A stretch of DNA of 34,709 nt, from positions 1 through 34,709 of the forward strand of contig JAADEJ010000071.1 of NCBI GenBank assembly GCA_013153475.1. Reading direction: 5' to 3'. The stretch comes from Campylobacterota bacterium (GTDB lineage Bacteria > Campylobacterota > Campylobacteria > Campylobacterales > Hydrogenimonadaceae). Below the pieces are notes generated by a model that worked only from the letters and a program-made list of their open reading frames with translations, made no database searches and was not told the DNA's origin. A program made the position numbers and the translations under genes. The stretch's first letter is position 1. Every line of letters begins with the position of its first letter. Shown here piece after piece: positions 1 through 6,675 of this stretch.

Positions 1-1329
1 TTGGGGTTTTTGGGCTTTTTGGAGTTTTCGCAGGATGTAACGGTAGAGAAACTGGTCGTAAACGCCCCAGTCGTGGTAATCTTTGGGGTCAAGGTGGAGC
101 GCGGCGCCGATTTTGGCCCTGCCCTCAACGTGCTCGAATCCCTGTCTGGCGAAGAAGTTGCCCACGTTTCGCCACGAAAGATCCCCGCCGTAGAGGAAGG
201 TGGTCTCGTACCCCGCCTTTTGGTAGACGATCGCGGCGGCGGTGGGGAAGGTGCGGGTCTGGCAGGGGCCCTGGCCGTAGGGGGTGGAGCCGGGCAGGGC
301 CGTGAGGTTGAGCAGTGTGGGCTCCATGGAGGCGATGGTGCCGTTGGCGGTGGAGATGAAACGGGTAAAGAGAATATCTTTTTCAAAGTGGGGTTTGAGC
401 CGCCCCATGATGTCGAAATCGGGGCTTTGGTAACGCAGAATCGGGGTACCAAAGCTCTCGGCCATAATCACCACCACATGGGGACGCAGACGCTTCGCGG
501 CCGGGTTGGGAGGGGTAACGCGGCGCAGGCAGGCGAGGGTTGCTTTGGGGCAGGGGTGTTCGGCCACCGCGGCGTAGGCTGCGGCGGTCGTGCCGCGCCA
601 GCCGACTCGTTTGGCGTAATCGGCATGGCCCGATTTACTCTTGCGATACTGTTTGACGGCCCGAACGAAGGCATAAAATGCGCTTTTGGAGATCTGGTTG
701 GCGTAACGGTCGGCTACCACATCCTCGCTCCAGCGGTAGATGGGGTATTTTCCCAGACTGCCCCTAAGCGCCGCGAGATCCAGGAGTATGAGAGCAAGAA
801 GCAACAGCCGGGTTTTCGCGCGGTTTTCCTTTGGTTTTGAGGGAACGTCGAAGAGTCGACCCAGGCCGATCCAAAGGAGTGAGAGAAAAAAGGCGGCGAC
901 GGCGATGATAGAGAATACCGGGTAGTTTTTTCGGGCGATGGCCCAGAGGGCGCGGGTGTCGTCATCAAACACCCCGAAGATTGTCAGGGTCATGTGGCCG
1001 CCGAAAAAGGAGAAGTAGGCGGCGTCGGCGAAGAGGATGGCGCCCAGAAGGCTGAGCGCGATGAAGAAATAGATGCGCAAACCGCCGCGTCGGACGGGGC
1101 CCGGCGCCGAAGGGGCGGCCAGAAGGGCCAGCAACGGCGGTAGAAAAAGATACGCCAGGGTCGAAAGATCCAGACGGGCGCCGAAAAAGAGGAGTTTGGC
1201 TATATCCGTTATGGAGACGGGCGGAGTATCCGGCGGCAGAAAACGGAAGTAGAGAAAGAGCCGAAAAAGGGTCATGGCCGTCAGTGTCAGAAGAAGAAGC
1301 GCAATCAGGCGTTTAAGCAGCGGTTTCAA
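1..1329 (-). CDS. LTA synthase-like membrane sulfatase-fold transferase (partial, C-terminus missing)
   Basis: This frame is open through 443 codons and leaves the window, so the C-terminal part is absent. About five hydrophobic segments lie near residues 5-28, 55-72, 84-107, 137-158 and 173-188. A sulfatase-type catalytic domain follows. The run around MAESFG contains E291, and NGTIASMEP contains T331; these match the metal-ligand Glu and nucleophile Thr of the LtaS / alkaline-phosphatase superfamily. DWGVYD at about 420-425 fits the same family. The later Asp-His metal ligands would lie beyond the edge. Such enzymes transfer phosphoglycerol or phosphoethanolamine outside the inner membrane; the substrate here is unknown. 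The TTG start at 1329 overlaps the gspK stop as TTGA and has a GGGAGAG ribosome site upstream, so it is coupled to the pseudopilin genes. An internal ATG (residue 19) is a less likely start. Confidence 0.82.
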   Translation of the reverse strand, partial: MKPLLKRLIALLLLTLTAMTLFRLFLYFRFLPPDTPPVSITDIAKLLFFGARLDLSTLAYLFLPPLLALLAAPSAPGPVRRGGLRIYFFIALSLLGAILFADAAYFSFFGGHMTLTIFGVFDDDTRALWAIARKNYPVFSIIAVAAFFLSLLWIGLGRLFDVPSKPKENRAKTRLLLLALILLDLAALRGSLGKYPIYRWSEDVVADRYANQISKSAFYAFVRAVKQYRKSKSGHADYAKRVGWRGTTAAAYAAVAEHPCPKATLACLRRVTPPNPAAKRLRPHVVVIMAESFGTPILRYQSPDFDIMGRLKPHFEKDILFTRFISTANGTIASMEPTLLNLTALPGSTPYGQGPCQTRTFPTAAAIVYQKAGYETTFLYGGDLSWRNVGNFFARQGFEHVEGRAKIGAALHLDPKDYHDWGVYDQFLYRYILRKLQKAQKPQ

Positions 1330-2255
1330 GGGGTCTCTCCCTGTCTGTTTTCGATTGGAACGAGGGGTTGGAAAGTCAGGTGATAGACTTTCGCCTTTTT
1401 TCCCGTGGCGAGGTAGAAGGAGATACGGCTCTGCCACTCCCGATGGTAGGTGTAGTCGATGACGACTTCGAGGGTCTGGGTTTTGAGGGTCGGGGTGATC
1501 CCGAAGCGGGGCGCGAGGATTTTTCTGCGCAGATCGGGGGGAAGCGGCAGATCGTCGGCGCTTTTGTAAAAGGTGTCATGGGCGGCCACACGGGTCAGTT
1601 GATCGCGGGGAAAATCGGGATAAAGGAGGATTAACTGGTCGAGGGTGGCGTAATTGAGGTCGAATGAGAATGGGTCGAACCCGAAGTTTTCATCGAACGG
1701 GCGGGCCGTGGCGTTGCGGTCGCGGGTGTGTTGGCGATAGGCGCGAAAAATCGCCGGAAGGGAGCGTTTGGGGAAGACGGCGCCGTTTTGGAAGCGGGGG
1801 TCTTTCAAACGCAACTCACTTCCCGTGACACGTTCGTTGAGGTCCTTGTCCAGGGTGTCCAGCAGCAGGGCAAGAAGAAAAGAGGGGTTTTTATACCCTT
1901 TTTGGGCGAGCCAGTTCAAAAAAGCCTCATAGGCGCGCTGGTCGGTTCCCAGATGTTTGAGATAGGTGTTGAGGTCGATTTTGCGTTGGGCGGAGTAGAT
2001 GGTAACCGTGCCCTCCATACTATCCAGGGCCATGGCGACGGGTATACCGGCGCCGCCGAAAATCTCTTCGGGTGTCAGGGCGTTGGAGAGGAGGTATTCG
2101 CTCATGTCCCGTATAAACAAGGTGCCCTGTACGTAGGCCGCCTCCTTCTCCACGCTCTCTTTGAAACGGCTTTCGGTACGCAGCAGGAGCAACACCGCGG
2201 AACCGATCAACAAAATCACCCCCAGGGTCATGTATAAAACGACGGCCTTTCGCAT
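1326..2255 (-). CDS. gspK: Type II secretion minor pseudopilin GspK
   Basis: The protein has 309 residues, typical for GspK, the tip-capping minor pseudopilin of the T2SS. The N-terminus is a short basic leader and one hydrophobic helix (about residues 4-24). The prepilin site is atypical: no Gly precedes the helix (A4 is the best -1 residue) and position +5 is hydrophobic instead of Glu. Absence of Glu5 is normal for GspK; the weak cleavage site is less usual. The DLNYATLDQL segment near residue 200 resembles the helix-hairpin region of T2SSK proteins. ATG at 2255 overlaps the gspJ stop (TGATG), which favours it over an upstream in-frame start at 2306 that lacks family sequence. It is fifth in the G-H-I-J-K order, which strongly supports the call. 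Confidence 0.83.
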   Translation of the reverse strand: MRKAVVLYMTLGVILLIGSAVLLLLRTESRFKESVEKEAAYVQGTLFIRDMSEYLLSNALTPEEIFGGAGIPVAMALDSMEGTVTIYSAQRKIDLNTYLKHLGTDQRAYEAFLNWLAQKGYKNPSFLLALLLDTLDKDLNERVTGSELRLKDPRFQNGAVFPKRSLPAIFRAYRQHTRDRNATARPFDENFGFDPFSFDLNYATLDQLILLYPDFPRDQLTRVAAHDTFYKSADDLPLPPDLRRKILAPRFGITPTLKTQTLEVVIDYTYHREWQSRISFYLATGKKAKVYHLTFQPLVPIENRQGETP

Positions 2256-2764
2256 CAGGGGGTTCCTTTGGGGATCGTCGCGACGACGGGGTCTACCCCT
2301 TTGCATCGCACGAGCAGGTCATAACGGTCGAACTGCTCTCCCAGCCGCAGGGAGTCGCACTCTCTGGCGAGTACGTCGGCGAAAAAGAGGGGTCTTGTGG
2401 CGGTGGCCGACAGGGAGATAAAACGAATGGGCTCGGTCGACTCTACCCGGATCAGGGCACGCTCCTTTTGGCTGACGAAATAGTAGACCCAGGGACGGGG
2501 GATGCCGTAAAGGGAGTGGTCGCTGAGAAAGCCGAAGCGGTCGTATCCCGCTTCGTGCTCCACCTTGGGTTTCTCCCGTATCTCCGTCAGATCCAGAAGC
2601 AGCAGACTGTAGAGAGTCTGGCCCGTTTCGTTCTTCTTGAGGCGGTCACGATAGTGCCGGACGTCGAAACGAAGGGCGTCCGTCAATCCGTACATGGCTG
2701 TAAATAGGATTCCGGTCAGGACGACGGCGACAACCATCTCGATCAGTGTAAATCCCCGTTTCAC
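2255..2764 (-). CDS. gspJ: Type II secretion minor pseudopilin GspJ
   Basis: This 169-residue minor pseudopilin begins with a class III signal, KRG then FTLIE, with cleavage expected after G4 and Glu at mature position 5 (E9). A hydrophobic helix runs to about residue 25. GspJ joins GspI and GspK in the tip complex of the T2SS pseudopilus in the periplasm. The GTG start at 2764 overlaps the gspI stop (GTGA), indicating translational coupling. The body is Arg- and Leu-rich without a diagnostic motif, so separation of J from other minor pseudopilins rests on length and gene order. Confidence 0.83.
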   Translation of the reverse strand: MKRGFTLIEMVVAVVLTGILFTAMYGLTDALRFDVRHYRDRLKKNETGQTLYSLLLLDLTEIREKPKVEHEAGYDRFGFLSDHSLYGIPRPWVYYFVSQKERALIRVESTEPIRFISLSATATRPLFFADVLARECDSLRLGEQFDRYDLLVRCKGVDPVVATIPKGTP

Positions 2765-3150
2765 GGCGTGATCCTGATAAAACGAAGGGTGCCCTTCGTA
2801 TCGGAGACGGTGACGGGCCAGACGTTATACCGCAGGGTCTCAAAGAGGGTTTCGCGTCGCGGTTTGGCCCGTCGGGCCGTGATACGCAGGTTTTTGAGAA
2901 AGAAAATCTCGTCGTCCCGTAACGTTTTGAAACGCACCAGGCGGTAAAGGGGGGTGGATCTTTTTCGCAGGGCCTCGACCGGAAGAGAGAGCACCGGGGT
3001 GACGGTCTGTAGCAGCACGGCTTTGTGTCGCGCGGTTTGCAGATCGTCGACGATACGGCGCTGAATTTTCATCAGGGCGAGTCCCGCGGTAAAAAGCAGC
3101 AATACGGCCAAGAGCACCTCGATCAGCGTGAAAGCCTTTTTAGCGGGCAT
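2761..3150 (-). CDS. gspI: Type II secretion minor pseudopilin GspI
   Basis: This 129-residue pseudopilin has the prepilin motif KKAFTLIEVLL: cleavage is expected after A6, with F7 at +1 and E11 at +5. Ala instead of Gly at -1 is tolerated by some prepilin peptidases but uncommon. GspI nucleates the I-J-K tip complex. The start at 3150 is chosen because the prepilin leader begins there; an in-frame extension to 3270 would place about 40 unrelated residues before the cleavage site. The start lies 11 bases inside the end of the preceding pseudopilin gene. Confidence 0.84.
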   Translation of the reverse strand: MPAKKAFTLIEVLLAVLLLFTAGLALMKIQRRIVDDLQTARHKAVLLQTVTPVLSLPVEALRKRSTPLYRLVRFKTLRDDEIFFLKNLRITARRAKPRRETLFETLRYNVWPVTVSDTKGTLRFIRITP

Positions 3151-3691
3151 ATCCGGCCTTGTCGGGGAGGTAGGATTCCGCGTGAATATGGGCGATGAGG
3201 TCGGCGCTGTTAACAAAACGGGCAGTGGGGCGGAAAGGGTGAATATAGAGCCATCCCTCTTCGGTCTCAAGAATGAGCGGCTCCATAAGCCCTTCCCGAT
3301 TGCAGACCAGGCGGTAGAGGGGGCGGTACTCTTTGCCCTCTATCCGCACCGGTTGGGGATCCGCGGGATCGAGAGATTCGTCCGGCATCAACGTATAGGG
3401 GCGGGCTTTGGGAAGATGGCCCGTGAATGTCACGGCCTCTCCGTCGCGCAGCAGTATCGGGTCGCCTTTCTCCTGGACATAAAGTTCAAAGCGGGCATGG
3501 CCGTACCCCGGAAGTTTTTTGAAGTAGGTCAGCGGATTGTCCATCTCAAAATCCGTCTTTTTCTGGGGTTTGAAAGTGTGTGACAAAGAGGTATTCAGAA
3601 GCAGGCCGTAGGCGATACCCATAATCAGAACAACCAGTAGGAGTTCCAGCAGGGTAAACCCCCGCCGCAAAAAGGTCAGCGGACTTTGCAC
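3140..3691 (-). CDS. gspH: Type II secretion minor pseudopilin, GspH-like
   Basis: This 183-residue protein has the prepilin signal RRG then FTLLELLLVV: G11 is the cleavage residue, F12 +1 and E16 +5. It sits between GspG and GspI, where GspH is expected. GspH links the tip complex to the GspG major shaft. Beyond the helix I see no signature that proves H. The GTG start at 3691 overlaps the end of gspG by 16 bases and has no strong ribosome site, so it probably depends on coupling; an internal TTG at residue 8 would give a shorter leader. Confidence 0.8.
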   Translation of the reverse strand: MQSPLTFLRRGFTLLELLLVVLIMGIAYGLLLNTSLSHTFKPQKKTDFEMDNPLTYFKKLPGYGHARFELYVQEKGDPILLRDGEAVTFTGHLPKARPYTLMPDESLDPADPQPVRIEGKEYRPLYRLVCNREGLMEPLILETEEGWLYIHPFRPTARFVNSADLIAHIHAESYLPDKAGYAR

Positions 3692-4122
3692 GATTTGAGC
3701 GTAATATCCGCGGCGTTGCCCTCACCCCCCTCTTTACCGTCGGCTCCAAGGCTGATGAGGTTGATGCCGTCATCTTCTTTGATGTAGATATAGGGGTGTT
3801 TCCAGGGATCTTTTGGCACGCTTTTGCCGTCGAGATAGCCGCCCGCCGTGTAATTTGTGTATTTTTCGGGATCGGGGTTTCTCAAAAGCGCGGCCAGACC
3901 CTCTTCCGTCGTGGGATAGTCGCCGTTGTCGAACCGAAAGGACTTGAGCGCTTCTTCAATCTGCTTCATCTGGATGCAAACCAGTTTGCTTTTGGCCTGC
4001 TCCGCCTTGCCGAGCAGGTTGGGCAGTACCAGGGCGCTGAGAAGTCCGAGGATCACGATGACGATCATCAATTCCAGGAGTGAAAAACCGCTACGCCATC
4101 TCTTTTTTCCGATCGCACTCAT
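3676..4122 (-). CDS. gspG: Type II secretion major pseudopilin GspG
   Basis: The protein has 148 residues, the family length. Cleavage is after G12 in RSG-FSLLELMIVIVILG, with E17 at mature position 5. The C-terminal stretch ISLGADGKEGGEG matches the GspG calcium-binding loop, and YPTTEEGLAAL is a standard GspG segment. GspG polymerises into the T2SS pseudopilus in the periplasm. An AAGGA ribosome site lies 7 bases before the ATG at 4122. It is the first gene of the minus arm, preceded by a likely promoter at 4166-4176. Confidence 0.95.
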   Translation of the reverse strand: MSAIGKKRWRSGFSLLELMIVIVILGLLSALVLPNLLGKAEQAKSKLVCIQMKQIEEALKSFRFDNGDYPTTEEGLAALLRNPDPEKYTNYTAGGYLDGKSVPKDPWKHPYIYIKEDDGINLISLGADGKEGGEGNAADITLKSCKVR

Positions 4123-4165
4123 GCCGTTCCTTGGTCGTGAAATTGTTCTTTTGGATATTGCCGTT

Positions 4166-4176
4166 ATTCTAACATA
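4166..4176 (-). promoter_or_regulatory. Extended -10 promoter of the gspG arm
   Basis: Read on the minus strand, TATGTTAGAAT is an extended -10 element (TG, one base, TAGAAT). It lies about 45 bases before the gspG start, giving a leader of roughly 38 bases. No clear -35 is visible, which is common for the housekeeping sigma factor of Campylobacterota. Confidence 0.5.
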
Positions 4177-4179
4177 CCT

Positions 4180-4192
4180 GCGGTTACGCCGC
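4180..4192. promoter_or_regulatory. Possible operator between the divergent T2SS promoters
   Basis: GCGG-TTACG-CCGC is an inverted repeat lying exactly between the two divergent -10 elements, where both -35 regions would be. A regulator bound here could control both arms together. It is short, so chance is possible. Confidence 0.25.
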
Positions 4193-4202
4193 GTATGACA
4201 AC

Positions 4203-4213
4203 TATGTTAAAAT
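4203..4213 (+). promoter_or_regulatory. Extended -10 promoter of the gspL-gspF arm
   Basis: TATGTTAAAAT is an extended -10 element (TG, T, TAAAAT) and nearly an inverted copy of the element at 4166-4176. Transcription would start near 4220, about 37 bases before the TTG start at 4257. No strong -35 is visible. Confidence 0.55.
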
Positions 4214-4256
4214 AGCGGGAATTTCTACGAATCGAAGAACATGGTGAAGGATCGCA

Positions 4257-4976
4257 TTGGTTTACCTGAGGGAAAAGGGGAGCGTGACGCTGGGCGAGGG
4301 TGAAGGGGTGGTGCTGGCCCCTTCAATGTACTGGTACGCCCATGCCGCGTTTCCCGGTGTTTCGTTACGCAAAGCCAAAGCGATGGCGGACGCCTATCTA
4401 AAACCCCGGCCGGAGCGGTACGATACGCTTTTCGTGGCCAGACGCGGGGAGGGGTACGACTGTTACGCCTATGACGCCGAAGCGTTGATGAAAAGGCTTG
4501 CGCGTGAGGGGTTGGCGGGGCAGCCGGTCTGGTTTTTGCAACAGTGGATCGACTGCGTGCCCTTTCGACTGGACGAATCCCGCGCGGCCGTGGCGCTGAA
4601 CGGTATCGTGCTGGAGATGCCCGGAGCGGAAGCGCCCTCTTTGCCAGGGCGTGCGGGGTGTGTCGCGCCCCGGCCCTTTATGCAGAAAGGAAAAGAGGGC
4701 GGAAACGGGACGAGACTGTTGAAAACGGCCATCGCCGTGTCGGCCGTGGCGATGGTACTCGATTTTGCCGCCGCTTTTCAGGAAAAAGCGGCGTTGGCGT
4801 CACGCTTGCAAACGTGGCGGAGCGAGCGGACGACTTATGAGATCAAAGCGATGATCGGTTCTTATGAGAAGATGAAAAAGCGGGAAGAAACGTTACGGGA
4901 GCATCTGGGCAGAGCGTTGGCCGGAAGAACGGTAAAGAGCGTGACCTGTACGGCGAAAGGGTGCAAGAGTGAGTGA
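4257..4976 (+). CDS. gspL: Short GspL-like T2SS inner-membrane platform protein
   Basis: This 239-residue protein has a soluble N-terminal part, one transmembrane helix at about 153-175 and a coiled-coil-like periplasmic tail. That is the bitopic layout of GspL, which couples the GspE ATPase to GspF and GspM. It is much shorter than typical GspL (about 400 residues), and I cannot see the full actin-like cytoplasmic fold, so the name rests on topology and on the L-M-N-C-D-E-F order. The start is TTG at 4257: AAGGA lies 5 bases upstream, and the nearby ATG at 4241 is out of frame. It overlaps the next gene by 8 bases. Confidence 0.65.
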   Translation: MVYLREKGSVTLGEGEGVVLAPSMYWYAHAAFPGVSLRKAKAMADAYLKPRPERYDTLFVARRGEGYDCYAYDAEALMKRLAREGLAGQPVWFLQQWIDCVPFRLDESRAAVALNGIVLEMPGAEAPSLPGRAGCVAPRPFMQKGKEGGNGTRLLKTAIAVSAVAMVLDFAAAFQEKAALASRLQTWRSERTTYEIKAMIGSYEKMKKREETLREHLGRALAGRTVKSVTCTAKGCKSE

Positions 4977-5358
4977 GCGTCGTCTCTGGATCGTTCTGGC
5001 CGGACTGTTGCTGTTTTGGGCGCTTGGGCATGGATGGCTCGACCGTCAAAACGCTCTCCTCTCTTTAAAGGTGAAAGAGCGGGGAGAATGGATGACCCGT
5101 TATGAGGCGTTGCGAAAGAAATACGGGCTCAAGGCGCGTCAAAAAGCGTGGGACAACCTGATCCGTTACCTGACACGACGAGGCGTAAACTATACCCGGC
5201 ATAAAGATGGACGCAAGCGGGTGTTGGAGGCGACATTGGATAAACGGGAAGCTGAGATTTTCCTAAATCGCGTTTTTCAAACCCATCTGGTTCCTGACAG
5301 CATTGCCGTTGAGAAGACGGGAGCGGGTGTTCAGGTGAGGCTGGAGGTGCGGCTGTGA
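4969..5358 (+). CDS. gspM: GspM-like T2SS protein
   Basis: This 129-residue protein has an N-terminal transmembrane helix (about 6-24), a charged coiled-coil-like segment and a small C-terminal alpha/beta domain. This matches GspM, the single-pass partner of GspL in the T2SS inner-membrane platform. Sequence identity is not obvious and the call depends on architecture and position. The GTG start at 4969 overlaps the preceding stop by 8 bases; the end overlaps the following gene as GTGA. Confidence 0.65.
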   Translation: MSERRLWIVLAGLLLFWALGHGWLDRQNALLSLKVKERGEWMTRYEALRKKYGLKARQKAWDNLIRYLTRRGVNYTRHKDGRKRVLEATLDKREAEIFLNRVFQTHLVPDSIAVEKTGAGVQVRLEVRL

Positions 5359-5864
5359 ACGGCCGGCTGGCAAAAGCGGGGTTGGTGATAGCGCTGTTTG
5401 CGCTCTTTGCGGGTTTGACGCTTCTATTTTTCCCGAAAGAGCGGTTGGTTTACCTGTTGACCGGGCGCTTGGCCAGGGAAGGCGTGACGCTCTGTTTCAA
5501 AGAGATTTCGTGCGGATTGACGGGGTGTCGGCTTCAGGGTGTTACCGTTTTGACGCGGGGGGTTCCGGTGGCGAAGATACAAAATGTTTCCATGGGGATT
5601 GACCGGGTGACACTGCGTTCGGTGCTTCCGGTCGGAACGGTGGCCGGCATGGTGAAGTACCGGGTGGACAGGGCTGTATTCCATCCTTTTTCCGGTACGT
5701 TTGAGGCAACGGGAGATTTCGGTTCGCTTCAGGGGCGTGTGGATCTTTTGAAACGGCATATCGCTTTGACGCTGATCCCTTCGGGGCGTCTTCGCAGGGG
5801 CGGTGAATTGAGAGGCGTCATGGCCTTTGACGGAAAAAGGTATCGGTATGAAAGCGATTTTTAG
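5355..5864 (+). CDS. gspN: GspN-like T2SS accessory protein
   Basis: This 169-residue protein has one N-terminal membrane helix (about 7-26) and a beta-rich remainder, with a Cys pair near CGLTGC. The layout resembles GspN/T2SSN proteins, accessory inner-membrane parts of some T2SS. It is shorter than classical GspN (about 250 residues). The GTG start at 5355 forms a GTGA overlap with gspM, and the end overlaps the gspC start by 17 bases. Position between gspM and gspC is the main support. Confidence 0.58.
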   Translation: MNGRLAKAGLVIALFALFAGLTLLFFPKERLVYLLTGRLAREGVTLCFKEISCGLTGCRLQGVTVLTRGVPVAKIQNVSMGIDRVTLRSVLPVGTVAGMVKYRVDRAVFHPFSGTFEATGDFGSLQGRVDLLKRHIALTLIPSGRLRRGGELRGVMAFDGKRYRYESDF

Positions 5865-6675
5865 CGGATCGGGAGTCGGGAGGATCGTTTTGGTTCTCCT
5901 GACAGTCGCCGCGGCGGCCAGGGGGACGGCCATGCTGGTCGCGCTCTTTTTGCCTCCGTCGCTTCCCGTTTCGACATGCCCGCAAACGGACGGGAATCCC
6001 GTAAAGTTGACGCTTCCTTCGGCCTGGGACGGGAAAAAGAGGGTTTCGCAAGCGCCTGTCGCGCCGACGGAAGAGAGAATGACGGGATACCGTCTGCTAC
6101 TGACGGCCGTGGGAGACGGAGGAGTGGCGATGGTGGCCAAAAACGGCGGCAAAGGCCGGATTTTGAAGGTCGGTGAAGAGATAGACGGGTTCCGTTTGGA
6201 ATCGGTCTATACCGATCGCGCGGTGTTCGTTAAAAACGGCAAACGCTATATGCTCACCCTAAAACGTTCGGATGGTGACGTCTCTTTGAAACGTGTCTCG
6301 AAAACGGCGGCAAAACCTTCCGTGGAGAGCCGTTACGCCGATCAGATTCAGCAGGAGGACGGCACGTTCTTCGTGCCCAAGGAGTTGCTCGGTGAGATGC
6401 ACGATCTGAAAAAAATTTTCAAACGCATCTCCATCGTTCCGGTGCGAAAAGGGAAAAAACTGGAGGGGTTTCTGGTTACCCGTGTGGCGAGGGGATCGGT
6501 TTTCGAGAAGATCGGTTTGCGCCCGAGGGATATGATTGTCGCCGTGGACGGCAAACCTCTCAAAAAAGAGAGCGACGCCATGGCCTATTTCGGCAAGCTC
6601 TCCGATTTGAGCGCGCTGGAACTTACCGTCGTTCGAAACCACAAGAAAAAGGTGATACGTTATGAGGTTTATTAA
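5848..6675 (+). CDS. gspC: Type II secretion protein GspC with PDZ domain
   Basis: This 275-residue inner-membrane protein has a hydrophobic segment at about 11-36, a homology-region domain at about 80-140 and a C-terminal PDZ domain at about 195-268 (GFLVTRVARGSVFEKIGL then RDMIVAVDGKPL). GspC links the inner-membrane platform to the secretin: the HR domain binds the GspD N0 domain, and the PDZ domain is implicated in substrate choice. ATG at 5848 is preferred because AAAGG lies 7 bases upstream; an in-frame TTG at 5827 adds seven residues. The end overlaps gspD by 14 bases. Confidence 0.88.
   Translation: MKAIFSGSGVGRIVLVLLTVAAAARGTAMLVALFLPPSLPVSTCPQTDGNPVKLTLPSAWDGKKRVSQAPVAPTEERMTGYRLLLTAVGDGGVAMVAKNGGKGRILKVGEEIDGFRLESVYTDRAVFVKNGKRYMLTLKRSDGDVSLKRVSKTAAKPSVESRYADQIQQEDGTFFVPKELLGEMHDLKKIFKRISIVPVRKGKKLEGFLVTRVARGSVFEKIGLRPRDMIVAVDGKPLKKESDAMAYFGKLSDLSALELTVVRNHKKKVIRYEVY

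Noticed and set aside
1-840. Long plus-strand open frame of 279 codons
   Set aside because: It lies opposite the LTA-synthase-like gene, which has membrane helices, catalytic residues and operon fit; this frame is Gly/Val-rich with no recognisable domain.
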